Of a stretch of 64,000 nucleotides of DNA, positions 27,375 to 37,167 are shown piece after piece (within the stretch, counting starts at the first letter, position 1; each line of letters begins with the position of its first letter). The notes under the pieces are model-generated. The model ran no database searches. It was not told where the DNA came from and was given only the letters and a program-made list of their open reading frames with translations. Origin of the DNA: an uncultured Pelagibacteraceae bacterium (lineage in GTDB: Bacteria > Pseudomonadota > Alphaproteobacteria > Pelagibacterales > Pelagibacteraceae); NCBI GenBank assembly GCA_902555585.1, contig CACDSY010000006.1, positions 1 through 64,000 on the forward strand, written 5' to 3'. Position numbers and translations under genes: made by a program.

Positions 27375-27791
27375 TTGAACAAAAAAATATCAGATAAAGA
27401 TAAACAAGACTGGCAAGAGTTTTTAAATAGTTCTGATAAATTAGAAAATAAAGATCAAAAAATTTCATCAACACCTAAGAGATATATTGAAAGATCTATT
27501 GATTTGCATGGTTATACTCTAGAGGAGGCAAATCACAAGATGACTACATATATAGAAGAATGTTTTATTAACGGAGTTAATAAAATTAATGTTATTACAG
27601 GAAAGGGTCTTAGATCAAAAAATTTAAATGACCCATATCAGTCTAGTAATTTGAGCATATTAAAATACTCAGTACCTAATTTTATTAGAGGTAGTGATCA
27701 TTTAATGAACAAAATTATAAGTATTGATTTTGAGGCTGTAGAAAATCCATCCGTTGGAAATTTTGATATTTTTTTAAGAAAAAAAAAATAA
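27375..27791 (+). CDS. Smr-domain protein
   Basis: 138 residues from a TTG codon directly abutting the Tim44-like stop. The Smr domain (about 40-138) carries SIDLHGYTLEEA and INVITGKGLRS, the DLHG and GKG motifs. Smr domains cleave or bind nucleic acids, including ribosome-collision mRNAs in some bacteria. In many alphaproteobacteria mltA sits between timA and smr; it is absent here. The start is uncertain because TTG is the only codon before the conserved region near the Tim44-like stop. It converges with hslU. Confidence 0.85.
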   Translation: MNKKISDKDKQDWQEFLNSSDKLENKDQKISSTPKRYIERSIDLHGYTLEEANHKMTTYIEECFINGVNKINVITGKGLRSKNLNDPYQSSNLSILKYSVPNFIRGSDHLMNKIISIDFEAVENPSVGNFDIFLRKKK

Positions 27792-27794
27792 GAA

Positions 27795-29165
27795 TTATAA
27801 AATAAATTTTGAAAGATCTGCGTCTTTTACAAGTTCACCAATATTTTTCTTAATATAATCCGAGTCTATACTGATCTTTTCACCGGCTCTATCAGTTGCT
27901 GTAAAACTAATTTCATCTAATACTCTTTCAATTATAGTATGCAGTCTTCTAGCCCCAATATTTTCAACTGTTGTATTAACTTCACTTGCAATTGTTGCAA
28001 TTGTATCAATTCCATCTTCAGTAAATTCTAAATCAACATTTTCAGTTTTAAGTAAAGCTTTGTATTGTTTAATTAAACTATTATCCGGCTCTTTTAAAAT
28101 TCGCTTAAAATCCTCGCTATTCAATGCATCTAGCTCAACTCTGATCGGCAATCTCCCTTGAAGCTCAGGTAATAGATCCGATGGCTTTGCTAGCTGGAAG
28201 GCTCCTGAAGCTATAAATAATATGTGATCTGTTTTAATTGGACCATATTTAGTGCTCACAGTTGTCCCCTCAATTAATGGAAGCAAATCTCTTTGAACAC
28301 CTTCTCTTGAAACATCTCCACCAACTCTATCAGTTCTTGCTGAAATTTTATCTATTTCATCTAAAAATACTATTCCATTATTTTCAGTTGTATTTTTTGC
28401 TGATTTAATAATTTTGTCTTGTTCTATTAATTTGTCAGCTTCTTCGTTAAGTAATATTTCATGAGACTCTTTTACTGACATTTTTTTCTTCTTAGATTTT
28501 TGACCCATAGATTTTCCTAGCATATCTGAAATATTAATCATCCCAACATTTGCACCAGGCATCCCAGGAATTTCAAATGATGGCATTCCACCGCCACTTT
28601 CAGTAACAGCTATTTCAATTTCATTATCATCTAAATCACCGTCTCTTAATCTTTTTCTAAAACTTTCTCGTGTTGCAACACTTGCTTTATTTCCAACAAT
28701 TGCATCAAGAACTCTATCCTCAGCTAATTTCTGTGCTTTAGCGTGAACTTCTTTTCTTTTTTTCACTTTTTCCATTGCAATTGCAATTTCTAAAAGATCT
28801 CTAATAATTTGTTCAACATCTCTTCCAACATAACCTACTTCGGTAAATCTTGTTGCCTCAACTTTTACAAAGGGTGCTTCTGCTAATTTTGACAACCTTC
28901 TAGATATTTCTGTTTTACCAACACCTGTTGGCCCCATCATTAAAATATTTTTTGGAAGGACTTCATCTTTCATATCACCTTCTAAAGCTTGTCTTCTCCA
29001 TCTATTTCTTAAGGCTATTGCAACAGCTCTTTTGGCATTATTTTGTCCAACAACAAACCTATCTAACTCAGAAACTATTTCTCTTGGAGATAATGAGTTT
29101 TGAATATTGTTTTTTTCTTTCTTAACTTTAGCGTTTGGTAGTGTTGTAACGTTTGATTTTTCCAT
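27795..29165 (-). CDS. hslU: HslU, ATPase subunit of the HslVU protease
   Basis: 456 residues. [38 protein letters not shown] N-terminus (partly quoted), Walker [10 protein letters not shown], the I-domain, Walker [11 protein letters not shown], sensor motifs and the C-terminal LSKFIL that docks into HslV. It unfolds substrates for HslV. It directly follows hslV with adjacent stop and start. Confidence 0.98.
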   Translation of the reverse strand: MEKSNVTTLPNAKVKKEKNNIQNSLSPREIVSELDRFVVGQNNAKRAVAIALRNRWRRQALEGDMKDEVLPKNILMMGPTGVGKTEISRRLSKLAEAPFVKVEATRFTEVGYVGRDVEQIIRDLLEIAIAMEKVKKRKEVHAKAQKLAEDRVLDAIVGNKASVATRESFRKRLRDGDLDDNEIEIAVTESGGGMPSFEIPGMPGANVGMINISDMLGKSMGQKSKKKKMSVKESHEILLNEEADKLIEQDKIIKSAKNTTENNGIVFLDEIDKISARTDRVGGDVSREGVQRDLLPLIEGTTVSTKYGPIKTDHILFIASGAFQLAKPSDLLPELQGRLPIRVELDALNSEDFKRILKEPDNSLIKQYKALLKTENVDLEFTEDGIDTIATIASEVNTTVENIGARRLHTIIERVLDEISFTATDRAGEKISIDSDYIKKNIGELVKDADLSKFIL

Positions 29166-29681
29166 TTAAATTTTCTCAATATTGCAATTATCATTTGTGA
29201 AAACACATATTTCAGATGCAACTTTAATTGCTTTTTTTGCAACTTCTTCTGCTGATAAATCTGTATCCATTAATACTTTTGCTGACGCTAGTGCATAATT
29301 TCCACCAGATCCAATTCCAATAACATCACCTTCAGGCTCTAAAACATCACCGGTTCCTGAAATAATAAAACTATTTTCCTTATCACCTACTGCCATTAAA
29401 GCCTCTAATCTTCTTAAATATTTATCTGTTCGCCAATCTTTAGCTAGTTCAACAGCCGCTCTTGCTAGATTTCCAGCATGTTTTTCTAGCTTAGACTCTA
29501 ATCTTTCAAATAATGTTAAGGCATCTGCAGTAGATCCAGCAAAACCTGCGATCACATTTCTTTTCTCAATCTTACGAACTTTGTTCGCAGTTTTCTTAAT
29601 TACTGTATTTCCCATACTTACTTGGCCATCTCCAGCAACTACTACTTCATTGTTTTTTCTTACTAATACTATTGTTGTCAT
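29166..29681 (-). CDS. hslV: HslV, peptidase subunit of the HslVU protease
   Basis: 171 residues. After Met removal the N-terminal Thr of TTIVLVRKN is the nucleophile; [32 protein letters not shown] and GIGSGGNYA are family-typical. It forms the double-hexamer peptidase with HslU. It is divergent from the his operon with a 91-base gap that must hold both promoters; I see no convincing consensus promoter there. Confidence 0.98.
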   Translation of the reverse strand: MTTIVLVRKNNEVVVAGDGQVSMGNTVIKKTANKVRKIEKRNVIAGFAGSTADALTLFERLESKLEKHAGNLARAAVELAKDWRTDKYLRRLEALMAVGDKENSFIISGTGDVLEPEGDVIGIGSGGNYALASAKVLMDTDLSAEEVAKKAIKVASEICVFTNDNCNIEKI

Positions 29682-29772
29682 GGATTATAGATGGATACTA
29701 AATCTTATAGTTCAAGACCAAGCCCAGAATTATTGCCATAATTGAATAATAGATATATACCTTTTTCAAACT

Positions 29773-30363
29773 ATGAAACGTAAAGCAAAAATTAGTAGAA
29801 AAACAAAAGAGACTAACATCAGTGTTGATTTAAATATTGATGGAAAAGGTAAGTACAAAGTTGACACAGGTATAGGATTTTTAGATCACATGCTTGAACA
29901 ATTATCAAAACACTCTTCAATGGATATGAATATTAAAGCTAAAGGTGATACGCATATTGATCTTCACCACACAACTGAAGATACAGGAATTGCAATTGGT
30001 GAATGTTTGAAAAAAGCATCTAAAAAATTTGTTGGTATTAAAAGATATGCTCATGCAATGATACCAATGGATGAAACATTAACTAGAGTTGCAATTGATG
30101 TTTCAAACCGACCTTATTTAATTTGGAAAGTAAAATTGAAAGTAGAAAAATTAGGTGAGATGGACACAGAATTATTTAAAGAATGGTTCCAAGCATTTTC
30201 ACAAGCTGCAGGAATTACTTTGCACGTTGAAAATATTTATGGCGATAACAGTCACCACATAATCGAGTCTTGCTTTAAAGGATTAGCACGATCATTAAGA
30301 GCTGCTTTAGAAATGGATCCAAGAAATAAAACTACAATACCTTCTACAAAAGGTTCTTTATAA
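29773..30363 (+). CDS. hisB: Imidazoleglycerol-phosphate dehydratase
   Basis: 196 residues, monofunctional type. The manganese-binding repeats [10 protein letters not shown] and [11 protein letters not shown] are present, with GIGFLDHML. It catalyses the sixth step of histidine synthesis. It is the first gene of the plus-strand run hisB-hisH-hisA-hisF-hisE. Confidence 0.97.
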   Translation: MKRKAKISRKTKETNISVDLNIDGKGKYKVDTGIGFLDHMLEQLSKHSSMDMNIKAKGDTHIDLHHTTEDTGIAIGECLKKASKKFVGIKRYAHAMIPMDETLTRVAIDVSNRPYLIWKVKLKVEKLGEMDTELFKEWFQAFSQAAGITLHVENIYGDNSHHIIESCFKGLARSLRAALEMDPRNKTTIPSTKGSL

Positions 30364-30368
30364 ATTTA

Positions 30369-30995
30369 ATGAATGTCACAATTGTTGACTACAATTCAGG
30401 CAATATAAGTTCTGTAATAAATTCGTTTAAAGAAGTTGCAAAAGATAAAGTAAACATTGAGGTAACGTCAGATCTTTCAACCATAAAAACTAGCGATAAA
30501 GTTGTATTACCAGGACAAGGCTCTTTTAAAAGCTGCATAGATGGTCTTAATAGTATTAATGGTTTGATAGAAACTCTTAATGAATTTGCATTAGAAAGTA
30601 AAAAACCGCTTCTTGGAATTTGTGTTGGACTTCAAATGTTTGCAGACATCGGCTATGAGGAAGTTGAGACCAAAGGTTTAGGTTGGATTTCAGGAAAAGT
30701 ATCAAAAATTGATAACCAAGACGGTAAATTTAAGCTTCCACACATTGGTTGGAATGAAATTAATATAATGAAAGACAGCAAGATTTTTAAAGACATTGAA
30801 GATAAATCTCACATGTACTTTGTTCACAGTTATGAGTTTGTACCAGAGGATAAATCAGTGATTTCAGCAACAACTGATTATTCATCTAATGTTGTTTGTG
30901 CTGCAGAAAAAGAAAATATATTTGGAACTCAATTTCACCCTGAAAAGAGTGATAAAATTGGTCTTAAAATAATTAATAACTTCATAAGTTTATGA
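30369..30995 (+). CDS. hisH: Imidazole glycerol phosphate synthase, glutamine amidotransferase subunit
   Basis: 208 residues. The triad Cys lies in LLGICVGLQMF and the His/Glu in QFHPEKS; the N-terminal VTIVDYNSGNISSV is typical. It supplies ammonia to HisF. The stop overlaps the hisA start by 4 bases. Confidence 0.97.
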   Translation: MNVTIVDYNSGNISSVINSFKEVAKDKVNIEVTSDLSTIKTSDKVVLPGQGSFKSCIDGLNSINGLIETLNEFALESKKPLLGICVGLQMFADIGYEEVETKGLGWISGKVSKIDNQDGKFKLPHIGWNEINIMKDSKIFKDIEDKSHMYFVHSYEFVPEDKSVISATTDYSSNVVCAAEKENIFGTQFHPEKSDKIGLKIINNFISL

Positions 30996-31717
30996 AAATT
31001 TTTCCTGCAATAGATATTAAAGATAAAAAGTGCGTTAGGTTAGTCAAAGGAGACTTTGATAATAAAACTGAATATGAAATGTCTCCAGTTGAACAAGCTG
31101 GTAAATATAATGATCATGGGTTTAAAAATTTACACATAGTTGATTTGGATGGAGCATTAACAGGAGAGACTGTTAACATTGATATTATTGAGGAGATTGT
31201 AGGTAAATTTGATCTTAAAATTGAAATTGGTGGAGGTGTAAGAAACTTTGAAAGTATTCAAAAATATACTGATGCTGGAGTTGAGAAAGTAATTTTAGGA
31301 AGTGCTGCAATTAAAAATAAAGAATTTCTAAAAGAAGCTTGTCAAAAATTTCCAGATAAAATTGCATTAGGTCTAGATGCTAAAGATGGCTATTTATCTG
31401 TATCTGGATGGAAAGAAAATTCTAATTTAAAAACTTTAGATTATTTAAAAGAAGTAAACGATTATGGGGCTAGTAGATTAATTTATACCGATATTAATAG
31501 AGATGGAATGAAGATGAGCCCAAATTTTGATGAAACAGAAAACGTTGCTAATAATTCAAATTGTCCAGTCATTATTTCTGGGGGAGTTTCCTCAATTAAT
31601 GATATTAAAAAGGCAAAAGATTTAGGAAATAAAAATATTGAAGGAATTATAGTTGGTAAAGCTATATATGATAATGATATTAAACTGGATGAACTTGCAA
31701 AAGAAATAGATGCTTAA
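30992..31717 (+). CDS. hisA: ProFAR isomerase
   Basis: 241 residues of a TIM barrel. [19 protein letters not shown] contains the N-terminal catalytic Asp; IEIGGGVR and IISGGVSS are the phosphate-binding halves. It performs the Amadori rearrangement of ProFAR. It overlaps hisH by 4 bases and hisF by 8 bases. Confidence 0.97.
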   Translation: MKIFPAIDIKDKKCVRLVKGDFDNKTEYEMSPVEQAGKYNDHGFKNLHIVDLDGALTGETVNIDIIEEIVGKFDLKIEIGGGVRNFESIQKYTDAGVEKVILGSAAIKNKEFLKEACQKFPDKIALGLDAKDGYLSVSGWKENSNLKTLDYLKEVNDYGASRLIYTDINRDGMKMSPNFDETENVANNSNCPVIISGGVSSINDIKKAKDLGNKNIEGIIVGKAIYDNDIKLDELAKEIDA

Positions 31718-32465
31718 AAATAGAATTATACCCTGTTTAGATGTTAAAAATGGAAGAGTTGTAAAAGGTATTAACTTTGTTGACTTACAAGATGCAGGTG
31801 ATCCCGTTGAACAAGCAAAGATTTATAGTGATGGTGGAGCTGATGAAATTTGTTTTTTAGATATCACTGCATCAAATGAAAATAGAGATACTATTTATGA
31901 AGTTGTAAAAGATACGTCTAAAAAATGTTTTGTACCTTTAACTGTTGGAGGTGGAGTTAGAAGTGTAGAAGATATCAGTAAACTTTTAAACTGTGGAGCT
32001 GATAAAGTTTCAATTAATACGGCTGCAGTACAAAACGCTGATGTTGTAGTTCAAAGTTCAAAAAAATTTGGCTCTCAATGTATTGTTGTTGCAATAGATG
32101 CTAAGAAAAATGGAGATAAATGGGAAGTTTTTACTCATGGTGGACGAAATAATACTGGAATTGATGCTTTAGAGTTTGCAAAAAAGATGGAAGAGAGTGG
32201 AGCAGGTGAGTTGTTGGTCACTTCAATGGATAGAGACGGTACTCAGGTAGGCTATGACATTGATCTTATGTCTAAAATTTCTTCAATGGTAAACATACCT
32301 ACAATAGCATCAGGAGGAGTTGGTGATCTTGATCACTTAGTTGATGGCATCAAATTAGGCAATGCTAGTGCGGTTTTGGCAGCATCTATATTTCACTATG
32401 GCAAATATTCAGTGAAGGAAGCTAAAGAATATTTGGACTCAAAAGGAATACCTGTTAGGATTTGA
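31710..32465 (+). CDS. hisF: Imidazole glycerol phosphate synthase, cyclase subunit
   Basis: 251 residues. [16 protein letters not shown] carries the first catalytic Asp, and TVGGGVRS and TIASGGVG the two phosphate loops, with TSMDRDGTQ carrying the second Asp. It makes imidazole glycerol phosphate and AICAR with HisH. hisE starts two bases after it. Confidence 0.97.
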   Translation: MLKNRIIPCLDVKNGRVVKGINFVDLQDAGDPVEQAKIYSDGGADEICFLDITASNENRDTIYEVVKDTSKKCFVPLTVGGGVRSVEDISKLLNCGADKVSINTAAVQNADVVVQSSKKFGSQCIVVAIDAKKNGDKWEVFTHGGRNNTGIDALEFAKKMEESGAGELLVTSMDRDGTQVGYDIDLMSKISSMVNIPTIASGGVGDLDHLVDGIKLGNASAVLAASIFHYGKYSVKEAKEYLDSKGIPVRI

Positions 32466-32466
32466 G

Positions 32467-32739
32467 ATGCTAAATACCCTCGAGAGCCTATTTAAACTTG
32501 CAAGAGAAAGAAAATCTTCACCAGTAGATGGTTCGTATACCAATAAACTTCTGAGTGATAAGTCTTTGAGCAAAGCAAAAGTGCTTGAGGAAATAAATGA
32601 ACTGATAGAGGCGGTAGAAGAAGATACAAATAAAATTCATGAAGCAGCTGATGTATTTTATCATTTAGCAATGTATCTTGAGGCAAATAATATTAAAATT
32701 GAAGATGTCATGAGCGAATTAGAAAAAAGAAAAAAATGA
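32467..32739 (+). CDS. hisE: Phosphoribosyl-ATP pyrophosphohydrolase
   Basis: 90 residues, monofunctional HisE. The metal-binding helices KVLEEINELIEAVEED and EAADVFYHLAMYLE are visible. It performs the second step of histidine synthesis. Its TGA overlaps the ATG of the CoA-ester lyase gene, tying the his operon to the carbon-metabolism genes that follow. Confidence 0.93.
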   Translation: MLNTLESLFKLARERKSSPVDGSYTNKLLSDKSLSKAKVLEEINELIEAVEEDTNKIHEAADVFYHLAMYLEANNIKIEDVMSELEKRKK

Positions 32740-33674
32740 GCCATAAATTTTATAAACCAGCAAGATCAAGATTACAAAGAAGTGAATTAGCAGTTCCAGG
32801 TTCATCACCGAAAATGTTTGAAAAAGCTCTAAGTTCGGCGGCAGATTACGTTTTTTTAGATCTAGAGGATGCAGTTTCTCCTAATGATAAAATTATTGCT
32901 AGAGCAAATGTTATTAAATCTTTGAATGAAATGGATTGGAGAGGTAGTGGCAAAACTATTTCTGTAAGAATTAATAGTTTAGATACACATTATATGTATT
33001 CAGATTTAATTGAGATCGTTGAACAAGCTGGAGAAAATGTAGACACAATTTTAGTTCCAAAAGCAGGAACAGCAAGCGATGTTTATATGGTTGATTGTTT
33101 ATTAACTCAAATTGAGACAAATAAAAAATTAAAAAATAAAATTGGAATAGAATGTTTAATTGAGACAGCATTAGGAATGTCAAATATTAAAGAAATTGCT
33201 ACTTCAAGTGAAAGATTAGAGGCATTGCATTTTGGTGTTGCAGACTATGCAGCAAGTCTGAGAGCACGAACTACAGTTATAGGCGGTCTTAATGAAAATT
33301 ATCCAGGTGACCAGTGGCACCATGGTTTATCTGAACTAGTTATGACTTGTAGAGCATATGGTATAAGAGCAATCGACGGACCTTTTGGAGATTTTAATGA
33401 TCCAGATGCTTATACAGCAGCTGCTAAAAGAGGTGCCGCAATTGGTATTGAGGGTAAATGGGCTATACATCCTTCACAAATTGAACTAGCAAACAATGTA
33501 TTCTCTCCACCAGAAGCAGAGGTTACTAAGGCTAAAAGGATCTTAGAAGAGTTAGAAAAGGCTGCTAAAGAGGGCAAAGGAGCTGCTCAGCTTGATGGTA
33601 GAATGATTGATGCTGCATCAGCTAGAATGGCTGAAAACATTGTAAATATCGACAAGTTAATCCATAATAAATAA
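32736..33674 (+). CDS. mcl: Malyl-CoA lyase / beta-methylmalyl-CoA lyase (HpcH/HpaI-CitE family)
   Basis: 312 residues. The N-terminal RSRLQRSELAVPGSSPKMFEKA and DYVFLDLEDAVSPNDK (metal and CoA side) match L-malyl-CoA lyases, with ECLIETALGMSNI and the GKWAIHPSQI segment. The enzyme splits malyl-CoA into acetyl-CoA and glyoxylate, reversibly. The next two genes resemble malate-CoA ligase, which would make the substrate, so together they can interconvert malate and glyoxylate plus acetyl-CoA. It overlaps hisE by 4 bases. Confidence 0.88.
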   Translation: MSHKFYKPARSRLQRSELAVPGSSPKMFEKALSSAADYVFLDLEDAVSPNDKIIARANVIKSLNEMDWRGSGKTISVRINSLDTHYMYSDLIEIVEQAGENVDTILVPKAGTASDVYMVDCLLTQIETNKKLKNKIGIECLIETALGMSNIKEIATSSERLEALHFGVADYAASLRARTTVIGGLNENYPGDQWHHGLSELVMTCRAYGIRAIDGPFGDFNDPDAYTAAAKRGAAIGIEGKWAIHPSQIELANNVFSPPEAEVTKAKRILEELEKAAKEGKGAAQLDGRMIDAASARMAENIVNIDKLIHNK

Positions 33675-33682
33675 ATAAAATT

Positions 33683-34846
33683 ATGGACATTCACGAATAT
33701 CAAGCAAAGAAAATACTTTCAAACTTTGGAGTAACAATTCCTAGAGGTGGAATTGTTTACAGTCCAGAAAATGCTGAGAATAAAGCTAGAGAAATTGGTG
33801 GATCAAGATGGGTAGTAAAAGCACAAATTCATTCTGGTGCTAGAGGAAAAGCAGGAGGGATAATCGTTTGTAATACTCCGTTAGAAGTCGCTCAAGCAAC
33901 AGATAAATTATTAGGGAAAAAATTAGTTACAAATCAAACAGGACCTGAAGGAAAAATTGTAAACAGAATTTATATTGAAGAAGCCACAGATATTGAAAAG
34001 GAATTATATTTAGGATTGGTTTTTGATAGAAGCTCAGAAAGTATTATGGTTGTTGCATCGACAGAAGGAGGAATGAGTGTTGAAGAAATTTCAAAGGAAA
34101 AACCAGAAACAATTATTAGATCTAAAATTGAAGTTGCAGTTGGAATGCAAAATTTTCAAGCTAGAGAATTAGCATTTGGTCTTGGTATAGAGCCAGACTT
34201 AATTAGGAGAGCTTCCGATACTATTATTGGATGCTATAAAGCTTTTAGTGAATTAGATGCAACAATGGTTGAAGTTAATCCATTGGTTATTTCAAAACAA
34301 AAACAAATTTTAGCATTGGACTGTAAAATGAGTTTTGATAACAATGCAATGTTTAGAAGAAGTCAAGTTTCTGAGCTAAGAGATAAAACACAAGAAGATT
34401 CAAAAGAAATTTTTGCATCGGATAGAGGTTTAAACTATGTCAGTTTAGATGGAAATATAGGTAACATTATTAACGGTGCTGGTCTTGCAATGGCATCTAT
34501 GGACATGATTAAACTTGCTGGAGGAGCTCCTGCAAATTTTTTAGATGTAGGAGGTGGAGCAACACCTGAAAAAATAGTTAAGGCCTTTAAATTAGTAACA
34601 ATGGATGAAAAAGTTAAAGTAATTCTTGTAAATATTTTTGCTGGTATCAATAGATGTGATTGGGTTGCAGAAGGAATTGTAGATGCATTAAAAAAAATTG
34701 AAATTAAAGTTCCATTAGTTATTCGTTTAGCAGGTACTAATGTCGAAAAAGGAAATAAAATTTTAAAAGAGAGTAAAATAAATTATATAGAGGCAAATAC
34801 TTTAGAGGATGCAGCGAATAAAGCAGTTGCAGCGCTAAATAAATAA
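33683..34846 (+). CDS. mtkA: Malate-CoA ligase (malate thiokinase) beta subunit, SucC family
   Basis: 387 residues of the ATP-grasp SucC family. MDIHEYQAKKILSNFGV, AQIHSGARGKAGGI and NIFAGINRCDWVAEGIV are present. The latter, with ETADP/EEATDIEKELYLGLV-like segments, is closer to MtkA of serine-cycle methylotrophs than to ordinary SucC as I remember them. The malyl-CoA lyase upstream supports malate as substrate. Plain succinyl-CoA synthetase remains possible, since the two families are near identical in fold and motifs. Confidence 0.78.
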   Translation: MDIHEYQAKKILSNFGVTIPRGGIVYSPENAENKAREIGGSRWVVKAQIHSGARGKAGGIIVCNTPLEVAQATDKLLGKKLVTNQTGPEGKIVNRIYIEEATDIEKELYLGLVFDRSSESIMVVASTEGGMSVEEISKEKPETIIRSKIEVAVGMQNFQARELAFGLGIEPDLIRRASDTIIGCYKAFSELDATMVEVNPLVISKQKQILALDCKMSFDNNAMFRRSQVSELRDKTQEDSKEIFASDRGLNYVSLDGNIGNIINGAGLAMASMDMIKLAGGAPANFLDVGGGATPEKIVKAFKLVTMDEKVKVILVNIFAGINRCDWVAEGIVDALKKIEIKVPLVIRLAGTNVEKGNKILKESKINYIEANTLEDAANKAVAALNK

Positions 34847-34849
34847 ATC

Positions 34850-35737
34850 ATGACTGTACTCGTAGATAAAAATAGTAAGATAATTATTCAAGGTTTTACA
34901 GGTAAAATGGGCTCTTTTCATGCAGATGAGATGATTAAATATGGCTCAAATGTTGTTGGTGGAGTAACACCAGGAAAAGGAGGTTCGAAACATTTAAATT
35001 TACCGGTATTTAATACAGTTAAAGATGCTGTTAATGAGACAGGAGCCGACGCTTCAATTTTATTTGTGCCACCAGCTTTTGCAGCAGACTCTGCAATGGA
35101 AGCAGCTGATGCTGGAATAAAAATATGTGTAGCAATAGTTGATGGAATACCTTCTCACGACATGATCAGAATTAAAAGATACATGAGGAGATATACTAAA
35201 AGTTCTAAAATGACACTAGTTGGACCAAACTGTGCAGGAATTATTAGTCCTGGAAAATCAATGTTAGGAATAATGCCTGGACATATCTATAAAGAAGGTA
35301 GAATTGGAATTATTAGTAGATCAGGAACATTAGGTTATGAGGCTGCCCAACAACTAAAAAATTTGAATATTGGTGTTTCAACAAGTGTAGGAATTGGAGG
35401 TGACCCAATAAATGGAAGTTCTTTTAGAGATATTATAGAAAAATTTGAAACAGATGATGAGACTGATGCAATATTAATGATTGGCGAAATTGGTGGTCCA
35501 CAAGAAGTTGCTGCTGGTGAATTCGCAAAAGAAAATATGAAGAAACCAGTTATAGCTTATATAGCTGGACTAACTGCACCAAAAGGAAGAGTAATGGGTC
35601 ATGCAGGAGCAATAGTTTCAGCTTATGGTGAAAGTGCAATTGAAAAAGTTGAAATTTTAAAAGAGTGTGGAATTACGATTTCTAAAAATCCATCTGTTAT
35701 GGGTGATACAGTAAAATCAATTCTAGAAAAAATGTAA
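34850..35737 (+). CDS. mtkB: Malate-CoA ligase (malate thiokinase) alpha subunit, SucD family
   Basis: 295 residues. The CoA-binding GFTGKMGSFHADEMIKYG, the GGVTPGKGG loop, GPNCAGIISPGKSMLGIMPGH and the phosphohistidine in MGHAGAIVS are visible. PNCAGIISPGKSMLGI is typical of the MtkB/SucD group. It forms the ligase with the preceding gene, three bases upstream. Substrate choice between malate and succinate is inferred from the neighbouring lyase. Confidence 0.8.
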   Translation: MTVLVDKNSKIIIQGFTGKMGSFHADEMIKYGSNVVGGVTPGKGGSKHLNLPVFNTVKDAVNETGADASILFVPPAFAADSAMEAADAGIKICVAIVDGIPSHDMIRIKRYMRRYTKSSKMTLVGPNCAGIISPGKSMLGIMPGHIYKEGRIGIISRSGTLGYEAAQQLKNLNIGVSTSVGIGGDPINGSSFRDIIEKFETDDETDAILMIGEIGGPQEVAAGEFAKENMKKPVIAYIAGLTAPKGRVMGHAGAIVSAYGESAIEKVEILKECGITISKNPSVMGDTVKSILEKM

Positions 35738-35739
35738 TC

Positions 35740-36105
35740 ATGAGTTACGATGATAATAATATATTTGCAAAAATATTAAGAAATGAGATACCCTGTAATA
35801 AAATTTATGAGGATGAATTTGTTTTATCCTTTCATGACATAAATCCTCAAAAAAAAATCCATGCTTTAGTAATTCCAAAAGGAAAATATGTTGACTTAGA
35901 TGATTTTAGTCAAAACGCATCTAGTGAAGAAATGGTTGGATTAATTAAAGGTATAAATATTGTAGCAAAGAAACTAAATATATCTGTTGATACTGGCAAA
36001 GGATATAGAGCGCTAGCAAATATAAGCGAAGATGGAGGACAAGAAGTTCCACATCTGCATTTTCATTTGTTTGGTGGAGAGAAAATCGGTAAAATGGTCA
36101 CGTGA
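35740..36105 (+). CDS. HIT-family nucleotide hydrolase (HINT type)
   Basis: 121 residues. The histidine triad is HLHFHLFGG near the C-terminus, and FAKILRNEIPCNKIYEDE is the standard HINT beginning. HINT proteins remove groups from AMP phosphoramidates and related adenylates. It starts two bases after mtkB and overlaps the GNAT gene by 4 bases. Confidence 0.95.
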   Translation: MSYDDNNIFAKILRNEIPCNKIYEDEFVLSFHDINPQKKIHALVIPKGKYVDLDDFSQNASSEEMVGLIKGINIVAKKLNISVDTGKGYRALANISEDGGQEVPHLHFHLFGGEKIGKMVT

Positions 36106-36614
36106 AAATTAATGTAGATAGAAGTTTTTTAGAAATAAATTCAATAAAAGATCTCAACCGTTCAAAAAGTCCAGGCTCAAACTTTAAAATTAGTGAAGTA
36201 GACCCACCAGATTTCCATTTAAATAAATTTTTCTATAAGCAAATTGGAAGAAAGCATAGATGGATAGACAGATTAACCTGGGGAGATAAAAAATGGATGG
36301 AGTATGTTGAAAATCCTAGAATAAAAACCTATGTTTTAAAGGATAATAGCAACTTAGCTGGATATTATGAAACTATTCGTGATCTCGAAAATAATCATTC
36401 CGAAATTGCATATTTTGGAATTTTAGAGGAATATTTTGGAAAAAAATGTGGTGGCTACCTTCTTTCTGAGGCTATCAAGAAGTTATTTGAGGAGGGAATA
36501 TCAAGAGTTTGGTTACATACTTGCTCACTTGACCATGAAAATGCAATTAAAAATTATTTAGCAAGAGGAATGCAGGTATTTAAATTTGAAAAAATAAATG
36601 TTGAAGTTAATTAA
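36102..36614 (+). CDS. GNAT-family N-acetyltransferase
   Basis: 170 residues, starting at GTG. The acetyl-CoA-binding motif A is in AYFGILEEYFGKKCGGYLLSEAI (quoted in part: YFGKKCGGYLL), followed by RVWLHTCSLDHENAIKNYLARGM, typical of GNAT enzymes. The acceptor is unknown. It ends the plus-strand run begun by hisB and converges with lolA with an 8-base overlap. Confidence 0.85.
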   Translation: MKINVDRSFLEINSIKDLNRSKSPGSNFKISEVDPPDFHLNKFFYKQIGRKHRWIDRLTWGDKKWMEYVENPRIKTYVLKDNSNLAGYYETIRDLENNHSEIAYFGILEEYFGKKCGGYLLSEAIKKLFEEGISRVWLHTCSLDHENAIKNYLARGMQVFKFEKINVEVN

Positions 36615-37167
36615 TATACTTTTGTAAAGAAAATATTTTTTCTTCAACTTTAATATTAATATTAATATCACTTAAAAAAGTCTGTATGAGATTTTGGTAT
36701 ATATCTTTTGTCTCCCAACCAATTAAATCTAAACTTTCTTTATCAAAAAAAACTTTAATTATATTATTTTCATATTCAAAATTAAAAACATAATAAAATG
36801 GATAATTCTTGTCATCTTCTGCTTCATAAATTTTTGAAATTAAAAATTTTTTATCAAGTATAAAATTTAAAGGTGTTTCATCTATTGAATATCTATAATA
36901 ATTTTTAATTTTATCTGAATTGATAACTAGAGATTTACCATTAGAAACTAAGATTTTATTATAAATATCGTAATACTTACAGAAAATTTTTTTAGGGTAT
37001 AAAACTATACATTCCCCTTTCTCAATATTATTATTATCTATTTTTTGTATAAATTTAAATTCTAAAGAATTTATATTTTCTAAATGACTTATAATTTCTT
37101 GATTAATAGAACTATGTGCATTTGAATTTAAAAATAAAATGAAAAAAAATATTAAACATTTTTTCAT
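36607..37167 (-). CDS. lolA: Outer-membrane lipoprotein carrier protein LolA
   Basis: 186 residues with a signal peptide (MKKCLIFFFILFLNSNAHS). The mature part shows the LolA pattern: NSLEFKFIQKI, the YDIYNKILVSNGKSLVI strand pair, and a closing ESLDLIGWETKD. LolA ferries lipoproteins across the periplasm. Position directly after ftsK is the common proteobacterial order, and the start overlaps the ftsK stop by 4 bases. Confidence 0.88.
   Translation of the reverse strand: MKKCLIFFFILFLNSNAHSSINQEIISHLENINSLEFKFIQKIDNNNIEKGECIVLYPKKIFCKYYDIYNKILVSNGKSLVINSDKIKNYYRYSIDETPLNFILDKKFLISKIYEAEDDKNYPFYYVFNFEYENNIIKVFFDKESLDLIGWETKDIYQNLIQTFLSDININIKVEEKIFSLQKYIN

Noticed and set aside
29682..29772. 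Riboswitch or attenuator upstream of hisB
   Set aside because: No His-codon leader peptide and no stable stem-loop series in the 91 bases; only AT-rich promoter-like DNA.
36097..36112. GGTCACGTGAAAATT as a third parS
   Set aside because: Only the central ten bases match; four outer positions on the left and two on the right differ, so ParB binding is unlikely.
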